Shown: positions 25,250-34,457, counted from the first letter of the stretch. The stretch: DNA of 64,000 bases from Rhodococcus sp. AW25M09 (GCF_000333955.1 NZ_CAPS01000144.1:1-64000), one strand, 5' to 3'. Made by a program: numbers and translations. Notes: generated by a model from the sequence alone, not told the origin.

Positions 25250-25390
25250 GCCGCCGTCGGAGATGCGTCCGATGGCTTCGCCGGTTTCGTCCGACACCGC
25301 TTGTCGGTGAGTTCTGACACCACTCGGGCCGGATCCACGCCGGGGATGTAGGTCTGCGTCGACACCACTGCTCGGGCGTACGACCTCCGG
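25250..25390 (-). other. degenerate coding remnant
   Basis: Two minus-strand frames share one apparent protein: VVSTQTYIPGVDPARVVSEL in one, and QAVSDETGEAIGRISDGGG then TAG in the other. A frameshift of an older gene would explain this. No function can be assigned. Confidence 0.3.
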
Positions 25391-26170
25391 TCAGCTCGTC
25401 TGCTTCTTGGTGGCCTGGGCCAGACGATAAGAGTCGGTGCCGGTCTCCAGGATGGTGCCACCGAAGGTAAGCCGGTCGACGATGGCCGCGCACAACCGGG
25501 GGTCGGTGAATGTCTTGGTCCAGCCGCCGAAGGACTCGTTGGACGCGATCGCGACCGAGGCCTTCTCCTCACGCTCGGTGAGGACCTGGAAGAGGAGTTC
25601 CGCACCGCGGCGGTCGAGCTGCATGTAGCCGAGCTCGTCGATGCACAGCAGGTCGACTCGGCCGTAACGGGCGATGGTCTTGGCGAGGGTCATCTGGTCG
25701 GCTGCTTCGACGAGCTCGTTGGCGAGCTGGGTCGCCAGGGTGTATTTGACGCGGTAGCCGGCCATGGCGGCCTCGGTGCCAAGGGCGATCAGCAGGTGCG
25801 ACTTCCCGGTGCCGGAGTCCCCGATCAGACACAGCGGCTGGCCCTTGTGGACCCATTCGCCCTTGGCAAGGGTGTGCACCACGGCGGGGTCGATGTTCGG
25901 GTTGGCGTCGAAGTCGAATGCCGGCAGGGACTTCTCCCGTGGGAACTTGGCCGCCCTGATCCGCCGCTCGGACCGGCGGCGGGCGCGGTCGTCGCACTCG
26001 GCGAGGAGCAATTCGGCGAGGAACCCGCGGTAGGACATCTGCTCACGCCCGGCCCGGTCGGCGTACTCGGTGAAGGAGCCGCGGATGGTGGGCATCCTCA
26101 GCATCCGGCAGGCCTGGTCGATCGCGGCGTCAGCGGCTTCCTCGGTCATTCCACGGCGCTTGGTGGTCAC
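25391..26170 (-). CDS. istB: IstB-like ATP-binding protein of IS21
   Basis: The protein has 259 residues. Walker A is GDSGTGKSHLLIALG (about 115-129) and Walker B LLCIDELGYMQLDRRGAEL. The C-terminal block VDRLTFGGTILETGTDSYRL is typical of IstB. It acts as an AAA+ helper that loads and stimulates the IstA transposase at target DNA. Its ATG overlaps the istA stop (ATGA). Confidence 0.95.
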   Translation of the reverse strand: MTTKRRGMTEEAADAAIDQACRMLRMPTIRGSFTEYADRAGREQMSYRGFLAELLLAECDDRARRRSERRIRAAKFPREKSLPAFDFDANPNIDPAVVHTLAKGEWVHKGQPLCLIGDSGTGKSHLLIALGTEAAMAGYRVKYTLATQLANELVEAADQMTLAKTIARYGRVDLLCIDELGYMQLDRRGAELLFQVLTEREEKASVAIASNESFGGWTKTFTDPRLCAAIVDRLTFGGTILETGTDSYRLAQATKKQTS

Positions 26171-27834
26171 GGTGCAGCTCCTTCGTTCGGGTTCTCGCGA
26201 CGGTTGGGCAGCAGCTGGTCGTACTTGTCCACGCTCGGCAGTGGGCGAGTGTCGGCTGGGAGGTGTGCGCGCAGCCGGCGCTCGGTCAGCGATCGCACGG
26301 CAGGGGCCTCGCCTTCGCCGTACGCCTCTGAGCCGACATGGGCGGTTGGGTGGTCCAGGGCCGCGTCATCTGCCGTGTCCTCGTGCTTGCGTGCCTCCAA
26401 CGCGACCGCGTCCGCGGTCAGCGCACCGGCACGTAGCGCGGTTGCGAGCCCGGCGACGACCTGCTCGTGGGGAAGGTGGCGATGCAGCATCAGCACCTCG
26501 ATCAGGGCCCGGGTGCCATCGGCGTCCCCGTGGGCCTTGCATGCCGCTGCCCACCAGGCGTCGTGCACCTGGGTGAACCGTCCCGATGCCCGTGCCTGCT
26601 CCAACGCTGTTGCTCCGGGGAGCGCGCCGGGTTTGCGGAGGAGGACCTCGAGGTAGTGGTCCAGGTCGACCCGAGTCGCGCCCTTGGTCATCAGTCGCTC
26701 GTGGCGGGCGATCTCGGCCTTGCCGTCGTAGATGATCAGGTCGCTGGCATTGAGAAGCACCCGGGCTTGGCGGCCGACCAGACGCGCGGGGACGGAATAC
26801 TTGTTCATCCTGACCGTGACCTGGGCGTACCGATCCACGCGCGGGGTAAACCACCGGCCGGTCTCGAACACCTCGACAGGTAGTGGCGCGAGCAGTGGCT
26901 GCTCGGTGACGAAGTGCTCCCCGACCGTGCGGGCCCGGGACCCGATCCGACGAGTCTCGTCTGCCAGGTCCCACTCGTCGACCAAGCTGTTGAGCTCGGA
27001 GAGGGAGTCGACCTCGGGGATGGGGACGAGGTGGTTGCGGCGGAACCAACCGATCTGGCCCTCGACGCCGCCCTTCTCGTGGGCCCCCTGGATGCCGGGT
27101 TGGCAGTAGAACGCCTCGATGCCGTAGTGCGATCGGAACGCCGTCCAGCGGTCGGCCTCGACCCGCTGACGGCTGAACCCAATCACGCTCGCGACCGCGG
27201 CCTTGAGGTTGTCGTAACGGATCTTCCCGACCGGCACCCCGCCGAGGACGCGGAAGGCGTGGGCGTGGCCTTCGAAGAAGGCTTCCTGTCCCGCAGAGGC
27301 ACTGATGCGGTGCACGGCCTTGCCGGAGTAGGAGAGTCGGAGGCTGAACAGCGCGCAAGTGACAAGCTCGCCCCGCAGCTGGATGGCCACATCACCGAAG
27401 TCGACCTCTGCCTCCCTGCCCGGGAGATGTTCTTGTGGGATGAACGTGGCTGCGGGCTCTCGACCGGCCTCGATCCGGATCTCCCGGCGTCGGGTCGCGA
27501 CGTAGTCCCGCACCATCCCGTATGAGACCTCGTGGGCGTCGTGCTCGTCCAGAAGCCGATCGAAGATTCGCTTGGCGGTGTGACGCTGCTTGCGCGGAGC
27601 ATCCAGATCGTCTCGCAGCCAGGAATCGATCACCCCGCGGTGTGGATCGATCCTCGATCCACGCTTCGGCTGTGGCTTGCGTGGCTCCGGCCACGCCGAG
27701 GCCTGCGCGGCAGCCACTGTCCGGTACCCCACGCCGTGCTTGCGCTGCAGGGCGCGGTTGGACATCCCGGCGCGGACATCGCGCCGGATTGCGGAGTACA
27801 GGTCGACCCTGGACCTACCCGCCGGCACGGACAC
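26167..27834 (-). CDS. istA: IstA-like transposase of IS21
   Basis: The protein has 555 residues. An N-terminal HTH (MSNRALQRKHGVGYRTVAAA) is followed by an RNase H-like core with the first Asp in EAEVDFGDVAIQL, the second near GKIRYDNLKAAV, and Glu in HEKGGVEGQIGWF. The C-terminal beta-barrel (YSVPARLVGRQARVLL) follows. All catalytic residues are present, so this copy may be active. It lies directly behind the TetR gene of the drr-like cassette. Confidence 0.95.
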   Translation of the reverse strand: MSVPAGRSRVDLYSAIRRDVRAGMSNRALQRKHGVGYRTVAAAQASAWPEPRKPQPKRGSRIDPHRGVIDSWLRDDLDAPRKQRHTAKRIFDRLLDEHDAHEVSYGMVRDYVATRRREIRIEAGREPAATFIPQEHLPGREAEVDFGDVAIQLRGELVTCALFSLRLSYSGKAVHRISASAGQEAFFEGHAHAFRVLGGVPVGKIRYDNLKAAVASVIGFSRQRVEADRWTAFRSHYGIEAFYCQPGIQGAHEKGGVEGQIGWFRRNHLVPIPEVDSLSELNSLVDEWDLADETRRIGSRARTVGEHFVTEQPLLAPLPVEVFETGRWFTPRVDRYAQVTVRMNKYSVPARLVGRQARVLLNASDLIIYDGKAEIARHERLMTKGATRVDLDHYLEVLLRKPGALPGATALEQARASGRFTQVHDAWWAAACKAHGDADGTRALIEVLMLHRHLPHEQVVAGLATALRAGALTADAVALEARKHEDTADDAALDHPTAHVGSEAYGEGEAPAVRSLTERRLRAHLPADTRPLPSVDKYDQLLPNRRENPNEGAAP

Positions 27835-27858
27835 GCCCGTCTTGGGTCGGGCCGGAGG

Positions 27859-28629
27859 TCATCGGCCATTGCCGGAGGTTGGTGTGCCGAGGCATTTTGC
27901 GATGCCGTCGAGAATCAGGCCGACACCACGCCGGTAGGCACCTTCGGGGTCGTTGGCTTTGCCGGTCTGTTCTCCGAGGGTGCGGGAGACGCGCGAGGCG
28001 GTCGGGAACCGGGTCTGGTCGCCGATCGCGTTGGTCAGGGCCGGTTCGATGTTCGACCACCAGTCGGTGTCGTGGTCTTCGCCCGGCAGCCTGGAGTCTT
28101 GGGCGGCGCGTGTGGCGCGGGCGGTTCCCTGCACCAACGAGAGCAGGGCGGTGAGGGTGTGCTCCATCTCGATGTCGGTGAGCCCGATTCCGTCCAGGGC
28201 GCGCAACTCGGTCTCGTACTTCGTTGAGGCCCCTGGTCCCGGGACTGGGCGTCCGGTAGCGAGGTCGGTGATCCAGGGATGGGCTTGGCAACTCGCCCAG
28301 TTCGCTTCGGCGAGCGCGGTGACGCGTTCCCGCCAGTCCGCGCCCTCGGGGATCGTGACGGCCTCGTAGGTCACGCCGGCGACTTGATCGAGCATGAGCT
28401 CGACGAGTTCGGCACGGCCACCGATGTGTGGATACAGCGCCATCGCGGTGACCCCTGCCTCCTCGGCCAGTCGCCGGATTGTCACGGCGTCCAGGCCTTC
28501 TCTGTCGGCGAGGTCGACTGCCAGTGTGGTGACGCTTTGGGTGCTGATCCCGCTGCGTGGGCTCACCGGCGAGTCACGCCAGAGCAGTCCGATCAGCTTG
28601 AACTCGTCCACGCCTGTGCGCTTGGCCAT
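27859..28629 (-). CDS. TetR/AcrR regulator of the drr-like cassette
   Basis: The protein has 256 residues, with a strong GAGGAGG before the ATG at 28629. The N-terminal HTH is LDAVTIRRLAEEAGVTAMAL, followed by YPHIGGRAELVELM. The C-terminal region (GVGLILDGIAKCLG at the end) is of the TetR_C class seen in TetA-type drug regulators. It is divergent from the ABC transporter genes. The 25-bp inverted repeat at 28647-28671 between them is the probable operator, so a drug-like inducer would release transcription of both sides. Confidence 0.9.
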   Translation of the reverse strand: MAKRTGVDEFKLIGLLWRDSPVSPRSGISTQSVTTLAVDLADREGLDAVTIRRLAEEAGVTAMALYPHIGGRAELVELMLDQVAGVTYEAVTIPEGADWRERVTALAEANWASCQAHPWITDLATGRPVPGPGASTKYETELRALDGIGLTDIEMEHTLTALLSLVQGTARATRAAQDSRLPGEDHDTDWWSNIEPALTNAIGDQTRFPTASRVSRTLGEQTGKANDPEGAYRRGVGLILDGIAKCLGTPTSGNGR

Positions 28630-28646
28630 CTCTGTCCTCCTCGAAC

Positions 28647-28671
28647 TCTACGTTGTATACTACACCGTAGA
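28647..28671. promoter_or_regulatory. operator candidate, inverted repeat
   Basis: Imperfect palindrome TCTACGTTGTA-TAC-TACACCGTAGA; each half is TCTACGnTGTA. It lies between the TetR start (28629) and the DrrA-like start (28691). Symmetry, size and position fit a TetR-family operator, overlapping the promoters. Confidence 0.7.
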
Positions 28672-28690
28672 ACGCGACGAGAGGAGCAGC

Positions 28691-29473
28691 ATGGATGTCG
28701 AGATGAGCCCACCTGGCTCGATCCGGGTCGAGGCGGTGCGCAAGACCTTCCCGAAGCGGGACAAACCCGCGTTGACCCGGGTCGATCTGCGCGTCGACTC
28801 CGGCCGGGTGTGCGCACTGCTGGGAGCCAACGGTGCTGGCAAAACGACCCTGGTGCGGATTCTGACGACGCTGACGGGAAAGGACTCCGGCACTGTGAGC
28901 GTCAATGGCTGGGACGTGGACCGCGATCCTGCACGGGTACGGGCATCGATCGGCGTCGTGGGGCAGTATGCCGCCCTCGACGAGGTGCTCTCAGCCAGGG
29001 AAAACCTGGAACTGTTTGCCCGGCTGATCGGGCTCTCACGTACCGCGGCCCGGTCGCGGGCAGCCACGCTCCTGGAGCAGGCGGGCCTGAGCGAGCACGG
29101 CGGGCAGAAGGTATCCGGGTTCTCCGGTGGCATGCGACGTCGCCTGGACCTCGTGACCTCGATGATCACCCGTCCCGCCGTGCTCCTCATCGATGAGCCG
29201 ACTACGGGCCTCGATCCGATCGCCCGTCGCACGATCTGGAACACGGTGCGCTCGTTGGTGGACGAGGGTACTACCGTCCTGTTGACCACGCAGTACCTGG
29301 AGGAGGCCGACGAATTGGCCGATGACGTCGTGATCCTGCGCGAGGGTTCCGTGGTCGCCACCGGCACCCCATCGGACTTAAAGGCGCTCGTGGGAGAGCC
29401 GCGGATGGAACTGCGCGACCCCTCCCTCGAAGACGTCTACCTGCATCTGCATCAAGGGGGCGACGCAGCATGA
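28691..29473 (+). CDS. DrrA-like ABC transporter ATPase
   Basis: The protein has 260 residues from the ATG at 28691, with GAGGAG 5 bp upstream; the much longer upstream-extended frame runs through the operator and is not real. Walker A is GANGAGKTTLVRIL and the signature region is SGFSGGMRRRLDL; Walker B VLLIDEPTTGLDP and the H-loop-equivalent LLTTQYLEEAD follow. This Gln-Tyr variant and the C-terminal PSLEDVYLHL are typical of the DrrA daunorubicin/doxorubicin exporter subfamily. It forms the export pump with the next gene, overlapping it by 4 bp. Confidence 0.9.
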   Translation: MDVEMSPPGSIRVEAVRKTFPKRDKPALTRVDLRVDSGRVCALLGANGAGKTTLVRILTTLTGKDSGTVSVNGWDVDRDPARVRASIGVVGQYAALDEVLSARENLELFARLIGLSRTAARSRAATLLEQAGLSEHGGQKVSGFSGGMRRRLDLVTSMITRPAVLLIDEPTTGLDPIARRTIWNTVRSLVDEGTTVLLTTQYLEEADELADDVVILREGSVVATGTPSDLKALVGEPRMELRDPSLEDVYLHLHQGGDAA

Positions 29474-30282
29474 GCGCCACGACGATCGAGCACCACGGTC
29501 CGGCCACGGGCAGCATTCTGCGCGAGGCCGTTATCCTGACCGGCCGCGCGATGCGGCACTGGCGGGCGCGGCCGGTCACGTTCAGCATCCAACTGCTGTT
29601 CCCCGTCTTGGTCATGCTGCTCATGGGCGGCCTGCTCGGCGGGGCGATCGCCGGCACCACAGGCGACTACATCGTCTTCGTCGTGCCGGGCATTCTCGCC
29701 TTCACCGTGCTATCGGGAATCGAGACGACGATCACCGCTGTCACCGGAGACGCCGCCAAGACCGTCACCGACCGGTTTCGCACCCTGCCCATCTCCCGCG
29801 GTTCGGTGCTGCTGGGACGGGTCTTCGCTGACATGCTCACTGCCGCCGTGGAACTCGCGGTCGTCACCGCCGCAGGACTGCTGCTCGGCTGGCGTCCCGA
29901 AGGGGGCGTCGCCGATGTTGTGCTCGCCTACGTCCTGCTGCTGTGGCTGAGGTTCGGACTGCTGTGGGTCGGCGTCTGGATCGGGTTGAAGGCCGGCACG
30001 CCAGAGGCGGCCACGACCGCCCAGCTTGCGATCTGGCCGGTGGCGTTCCTCTCGACTGTGTTCGTCGATCCGCGCACGATGCCGGCCTGGCTCGGAGTCG
30101 TCGCCGAATGGAACCCCCTGTCGGCGACCGCATCCGCGGCGCGTGAACTGTTCTCGGGCACCGACCTCACCGGGGTTACCTTCGTCGCCGACCACTCCGT
30201 GCTCTTCGCCATCGGCTGGCCGCTCGCGCTGACCGCGGCGTTCATCCCCCTCGCCATTCGTGCCTACCGGAGACTGTCATGA
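29470..30282 (+). CDS. DrrB-like ABC-2 permease
   Basis: The protein has 270 residues with six hydrophobic spans, beginning ITTG-like at about residues 38-60 (FSIQLLFPVLVMLLMGGLLG). The ABC-2 signature region IETTITAVTGDAAKTVTDRF and FRTLPISRGSVLLGR are conserved in DrrB proteins. It is the membrane half of the drug exporter. The start overlaps the ATPase gene and the stop overlaps the UvrA-like gene (ATGA), so the three are one operon. Confidence 0.9.
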   Translation: MSATTIEHHGPATGSILREAVILTGRAMRHWRARPVTFSIQLLFPVLVMLLMGGLLGGAIAGTTGDYIVFVVPGILAFTVLSGIETTITAVTGDAAKTVTDRFRTLPISRGSVLLGRVFADMLTAAVELAVVTAAGLLLGWRPEGGVADVVLAYVLLLWLRFGLLWVGVWIGLKAGTPEAATTAQLAIWPVAFLSTVFVDPRTMPAWLGVVAEWNPLSATASAARELFSGTDLTGVTFVADHSVLFAIGWPLALTAAFIPLAIRAYRRLS

Positions 30283-32549
30283 CGACCACGACCCACGACG
30301 TGATCCGCGTACGCGGAGCCCGTCAGAACTCACTCCAAGACATCGACGTCGACGTCCCCAAGCATCAGCTCGTGGTCGTCACCGGCGTATCCGGATCAGG
30401 CAAGTCCTCGCTGGTGTTCGACACGATCGCGGCCGAATCAGCGCGCCAGCTCAACGAGACATTCTCGGCTTTCGCCCAAGGCAGGCTCCCCAGCTACGCC
30501 CACCCCGACGTCGACCTGCTGGAGAACCTCTCGGCCGTTATTGTGGTGGATCAGCAGCGCCTCTCCGGCGGACCTCGCTCCACGGTCGGGACCATCAGCG
30601 ACATCGGCGCACGTCTACGGCTGCTGTTCTCCCGCATCGGTGAGCCGGCCGCCGGCTATTCCAACGCCTACAGCTTCAACGACCCCGCCGGCATGTGCCC
30701 GAACTGTCAGGGGCTCGGCGTCGCGGCCTCGGTCGTGGAATCCGAACTCGTCGACGACGACCGCTCCCTCAACGAGGGCGCGATTACTTTCCCCAAGTTC
30801 AACCCGGGCACCTGGCTGTGGAAGGCCTACGCCAAGTCCGGGTTCTTCGACCCCGACTTGGCGATCCGCGACTACACCCCCGAACAACGCGAGCTGCTCC
30901 TGAACGCACCCGCCGCCAAGCACACCCCGCCCGCCGGGATGGATGCGGTCGGCACCGCCTACGAAGGCCTCGTCACCCGGTTCAACCGGATCTACCTCCA
31001 GCGCGAACCCGACTCGTTCAAAGGCAAGCAGCGAGAGGCCTTCGAGCGGATCGTGTCGCGTGGCCCCTGCCCCGAATGCCACGGCTCCCGACTCGCCGCG
31101 CCTGCCCGCGCCAGCCTGATCGACGGCAAGTCGATCGCCGACCTCAACGCTATGCAGATCAGTGACCTCGCCGAGCGCGTCGCCAAGATTGACGGTATCG
31201 GCGTGGCACCGCTCGTCGCGAACCTCTCCGTCCACCTGAAACGGATGATTACCCTCGGGCTCGGCTACCTCAGCCTCGACCGGGCCACGTCCACCCTCTC
31301 GGGAGGTGAGGCCCAACGGATCAAGATGGTCCGCCATCTCGGCAGCGCCCTGGCCGACATGCTCTACGTGTTCGACGAACCCACCGTGGGCCTGCACCCC
31401 CGCGACGTCGCCACCCTCGGACAGATGCTCGAGGCTCTGCGTGACCGCGGCAATACCGTGCTCGTGGTCGAACACGATCCGGACATCATGTCAATCGCCG
31501 ATCACATCATCGACCTCGGCCCCGGAGCCGGAACCTCCGGCGGCCAGATCGTCTACCAAGGCGACTACGACGGCCTCACCCAGGCCGACACCCCTACCGG
31601 GCACGGACTCCGCGAGCACCGGCGCGCGACCCGGACGCGGCGTGAACCCGACGGCTGGATCAGCATCGACGATGCCACCACCAACAACCTCCAGGACGTC
31701 TCCACCCGCGTCCCGCGCGGCGTGATGACAGCCGTGACCGGAGTCGCCGGATCGGGCAAGTCCAGCCTGATTCTCGGCAACCTCCCCGCCGTCGAACCCG
31801 ACGCGATCGTCATCGACCAACGCCCCATCCGTGGATCGCGTCGCTCCAATCCGGCCACCTTCACCGGCCTGCTCAACCTGATCCGTGATGTGTTTGCCAA
31901 GACCACCGGAGCACCTGTCGGGCTGTTCACCCCCAACTCCACCGGAGGATGCCCGGCCTGTGAGGGCAACGGCATCATCTACACCGACCTCGCCTTCATG
32001 GAAGGCGTGATCACCCGATGCGAAGTTTGCGAAGGACGACGGTTCACCCCCGAGGCCCAAGAGCATCAGGTCGATGGCAAGAGCATCGCCGACGTGTTCG
32101 AGATGAGCGTTACCGACGCACTCGGCTACTTCACCCAGCCCGCGATCGGGCGCATCCTGTCCCGGCTTCATGACGTCGGGCTCGACTACCTCACCCTCGG
32201 ACAGACCCTCACCAGCCTCTCCGGCGGCGAACGTCAGCGACTCAAACTCGCTACCGAACTCGGAACCTCGGGCCGCACGATCATCCTGGACGAGCCGACC
32301 ACAGGACTGCACATCGCCGATATCTCTCGGCTCCTCGGGCTGCTTGACCGGCTCATCGACGCCGGATCGACGCTCATCGTGATTGAGCACAACCTCGACA
32401 TCATCGCCGCCGCCGACTGGATCATCGACATCGGCCCCGAAGCCGGACACGAGGGCGGACAAGTCGTCTTCGAGGGCACACCAGACCAGATGATCACGGA
32501 CGGCGGGACCTACACGGCCGAACACCTACGAGCTCGCGCGAAAAACTGA
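30279..32549 (+). CDS. UvrA-like drug-resistance protein (DrrC type)
   Basis: The protein has 756 residues, shorter than UvrA (~940). There are two ABC modules: Walker A TGVSGSGKSSLVFD with signature STLSGGEAQRIKM, and TGVAGSGKSSLILG with signature TSLSGGERQRLKL. Zinc-finger CxxC pairs (MCPNCQG, PCPECHG, GCPACEG, RCEVCEG) are present. The combination with DrrA and DrrB matches the daunorubicin resistance set, in which the UvrA-like DrrC is thought to clear intercalated drug from DNA. Last gene of the operon; the downstream DNA is IS debris. Confidence 0.9.
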   Translation: MTTTTHDVIRVRGARQNSLQDIDVDVPKHQLVVVTGVSGSGKSSLVFDTIAAESARQLNETFSAFAQGRLPSYAHPDVDLLENLSAVIVVDQQRLSGGPRSTVGTISDIGARLRLLFSRIGEPAAGYSNAYSFNDPAGMCPNCQGLGVAASVVESELVDDDRSLNEGAITFPKFNPGTWLWKAYAKSGFFDPDLAIRDYTPEQRELLLNAPAAKHTPPAGMDAVGTAYEGLVTRFNRIYLQREPDSFKGKQREAFERIVSRGPCPECHGSRLAAPARASLIDGKSIADLNAMQISDLAERVAKIDGIGVAPLVANLSVHLKRMITLGLGYLSLDRATSTLSGGEAQRIKMVRHLGSALADMLYVFDEPTVGLHPRDVATLGQMLEALRDRGNTVLVVEHDPDIMSIADHIIDLGPGAGTSGGQIVYQGDYDGLTQADTPTGHGLREHRRATRTRREPDGWISIDDATTNNLQDVSTRVPRGVMTAVTGVAGSGKSSLILGNLPAVEPDAIVIDQRPIRGSRRSNPATFTGLLNLIRDVFAKTTGAPVGLFTPNSTGGCPACEGNGIIYTDLAFMEGVITRCEVCEGRRFTPEAQEHQVDGKSIADVFEMSVTDALGYFTQPAIGRILSRLHDVGLDYLTLGQTLTSLSGGERQRLKLATELGTSGRTIILDEPTTGLHIADISRLLGLLDRLIDAGSTLIVIEHNLDIIAAADWIIDIGPEAGHEGGQVVFEGTPDQMITDGGTYTAEHLRARAKN

Positions 32550-32746
32550 CACGGTAAGGCCAGCCGCACTGCCTGGCTCCGGCCTGTCCTCACCACCGAT
32601 TCACCGACGTCCAAGACAGACGATCTGGAGCCGGTCCACAGCTCGAGATCAAGCGGTGTCAACTCTGGCCGACACCCTCCCAAGCCATAGCCGGGTGGTG
32701 CTGGCTCTGGGCGACAAGCGGTGTCGGATGAGACCCCCGTAGCCAG
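32550..32746. other. boundary region between drug cassette and IS remnant
   Basis: No gene. The sequence follows the DrrC-like stop and runs into the truncated 3' part of an IS481-type transposase. No clear terminator was seen. Confidence 0.4.
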
Positions 32747-33290
32747 TCCGACTTTCTTCACGTCCAGGTGCACCATGTACCCGGGATGCTTCGCGGTGAT
32801 CGTCTGGATTTCCCGGTTCGTCTCCGTCTCACCGTTCGGGTCGATGAATCGGCGGCGGTTCAGGCCGAGCTGGGCCAGGTGCCGGGTGATTGTGCGCCGA
32901 CTGACCGCAACACCGTCTGCATGCAGTTCGAGGGCGATGAGGGACGCCGACCACTTATGCCCGCGCCGTAGCCTCCTCGATCCGAGCTACTGTCTCGCCA
33001 GCTGTCGCTCTCGGCTGCTGGGCTGACGCAGACGAGCGGACAAGCAGGCCGAGCTCGCCGAACTGACGGTACCGGTTCACCCACTTCGATGCAGTTGCGC
33101 GGGAGATGCCCATCTCTGCCACGGCGTGTGCGATTTGGTGGGTACGGCAGCGTTCAATCAGTCGATTGCGGCCTTCGGGAGCGAGCGGCGCATTCTTGTG
33201 GCTGCGCCTGCGTGGTTTGTCGCCGATCGACGAACTTGGGCTCGAAGTCATGCTCTGCGGCCCAGCGCTAGGACGTGACAATCCCGTCAT
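32747..33290 (-). pseudogene. IS481-family transposase, truncated and frameshifted
   Basis: The first frame (to 32955) reads HKNAPLAPEGRNRLIERCRT and the HTH MGISRATASKWVNRYRQFGE. The rest continues in another frame as HKWSASLIALELHADGVAVS, then LGLNRRRFIDPNGET and HPGYMVHLDVKKVG, after which homology stops near 32747. The catalytic core is missing, so the element is dead. It marks the downstream border of the drug-resistance cassette. Confidence 0.85.
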
Positions 33291-33302
33291 GGATCGATAC
33301 GC

Positions 33303-33710
33303 CTAGAACAGTCCCAGCACCAGCGTGATCGCCAGGAACAGTGCCAGCTGATAGCCGGTGTTGATGGTCGTCAGCTTCAGTGGCTTCTGCTCGAACGAGT
33401 TGTGCTGAAGAAGGGTCGATGCGGACAGTGTCAGCCAGGCGACGACCCCAACCACCACGGCCATCCACACGGAGTCGTTACCGGTCGCAGCCGATGTGAG
33501 CCCGACGGCGAACGCGAGACCGACCGTGGTCGCGGCGTTAGACACTGCGAGCAGGATCAGGTTCCGCGTTCGGACAGGTTTGTTCTTCTCCGGCGTGATG
33601 CCTGTGAGCCCCTCCCAGGCGTCCGCGATGGCACCCTTTAAGTACCAGGCCATCGCGACAACCATCCCCGCGACGAACGCGAGGAGCACACCAATCCAGC
33701 TGATCTCCAT
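33303..33710 (-). CDS. DUF1761 membrane protein
   Basis: The protein has 135 residues from the ATG at 33710, with GGGGAGG 7 bp upstream. It has four hydrophobic segments, starting ISWIGVLLAFVAGMVVAMAW and ending YQLALFLAITLVLGLF, plus the HNSFEQKPLKLTTINTGYQL block conserved in DUF1761. It is a small integral membrane protein of unknown function. It is divergent from the HxlR regulator, with a perfect palindrome in the shared control region, so it is likely that regulator's target. Confidence 0.8.
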   Translation of the reverse strand: MEISWIGVLLAFVAGMVVAMAWYLKGAIADAWEGLTGITPEKNKPVRTRNLILLAVSNAATTVGLAFAVGLTSAATGNDSVWMAVVVGVVAWLTLSASTLLQHNSFEQKPLKLTTINTGYQLALFLAITLVLGLF

Positions 33711-33767
33711 GCCTGTACCTCCCCGATGGCCAGGGCACGGCCAGCCCCTAGCGACGATGATGTTCAC

Positions 33768-33780
33768 TTGATATAATCAA
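33768..33780. promoter_or_regulatory. palindrome, HxlR operator candidate
   Basis: TTGAT-ATA-ATCAA is a perfect 5-bp inverted repeat, AT-rich in a GC-rich background, ending 3 bp before the HxlR ATG and 58 bp from the DUF1761 gene start. It could also overlap a -10 box. Confidence 0.5.
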
Positions 33781-33782
33781 TC

Positions 33783-34457
33783 ATGGTTGAAAATGTCAAT
33801 CGGGCGTCACGTCGATCTTACGGCCAGTTCTGCGGGCTGGCACGCGCGCTCGACATCGTCGGAGACCGTTGGAACCTCCTGATCGTGCGCGAGCTGCTGC
33901 CAGGCCCCCTGCGATACAGCGACTTGAAAGCCTCCCTGCCGGGCGTGGCGAGCAACCTCCTGGCCGAACGGCTGCGGACGATGGAGGAGACCGGCGTCGT
34001 GGAGCGAGCACTGGGAGACGCAGGCGTCCTCTATGGACTGACGCGATGGGGCGCGGAGCTCAAGGAGCCGATGGAGGCTCTGGGGCGGTGGGGCGTCCCT
34101 CTGCTAGCTACCGGGCGGGGCGATGACGAGTTCCGGCCACGATGGCTGACTCTTGCCCTGCCTGCCATCCTCAATGGGAGAACGGCAGCACCGCCTGTAG
34201 AGGTTGGCTTCGAGGTGGAGGGCCTGCTCATCGTTCTCCGTATCGACGAGGATGGAACGAGCGCGCGCATCGGTGACGACCATCGACCGGAGACCGTTCT
34301 GGCGGCCGAGGCCGATACCGTCGTCGGCCTCGTCGCCGGTACCCTCACCGTCGACCAAGCGCTCGATGCAGGTGAACTCCGCGGAGACACCGGCACCCTT
34401 CGGCGAGCGTTCGTAGGCGACGCCGCCTCCAAGGCCCTGGATCCGAAGGGTCCGTAG
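33783..34457 (+). CDS. HxlR-family transcriptional regulator
   Basis: The protein has 224 residues. The winged-helix HxlR domain spans about residues 12-105: CGLARALDIVGDRWNLLIVR, GPLRYSDLKASLPGVASNLL and ERLRTMEETGVVER. The C-terminal ~100 residues form a second domain resembling the sterol-carrier/SCP2-like fold found in some HxlR proteins, a possible ligand pocket. It is divergent from DUF1761, with a palindrome in between. Together they look like a small inducible module. Confidence 0.85.
   Translation: MVENVNRASRRSYGQFCGLARALDIVGDRWNLLIVRELLPGPLRYSDLKASLPGVASNLLAERLRTMEETGVVERALGDAGVLYGLTRWGAELKEPMEALGRWGVPLLATGRGDDEFRPRWLTLALPAILNGRTAAPPVEVGFEVEGLLIVLRIDEDGTSARIGDDHRPETVLAAEADTVVGLVAGTLTVDQALDAGELRGDTGTLRRAFVGDAASKALDPKGP

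Larger units (their letters stand above)
25382..27861 (-). mobile_element. IS21-family insertion sequence (copy 1)
   Basis: It contains the standard istA-istB pair with a 4-bp overlap. Possible ends are GACCTCCGG (25382-25390) and its complement CCGGAGGTC (27852-27860), placing the right end at the TetR stop codon. The inverted repeat is short and no clear target duplication was found, so the limits are tentative. Confidence 0.6.

Noticed and set aside
28394-28690. Upstream extension of the DrrA-like frame
   Set aside because: It runs through the TetR coding region and the operator; the ATG at 28691 with GAGGAG is clearly the start.
30615-31475. 286-codon ORF opposite the UvrA-like gene
   Set aside because: Antisense to conserved ABC signatures and zinc fingers; shadow frame.
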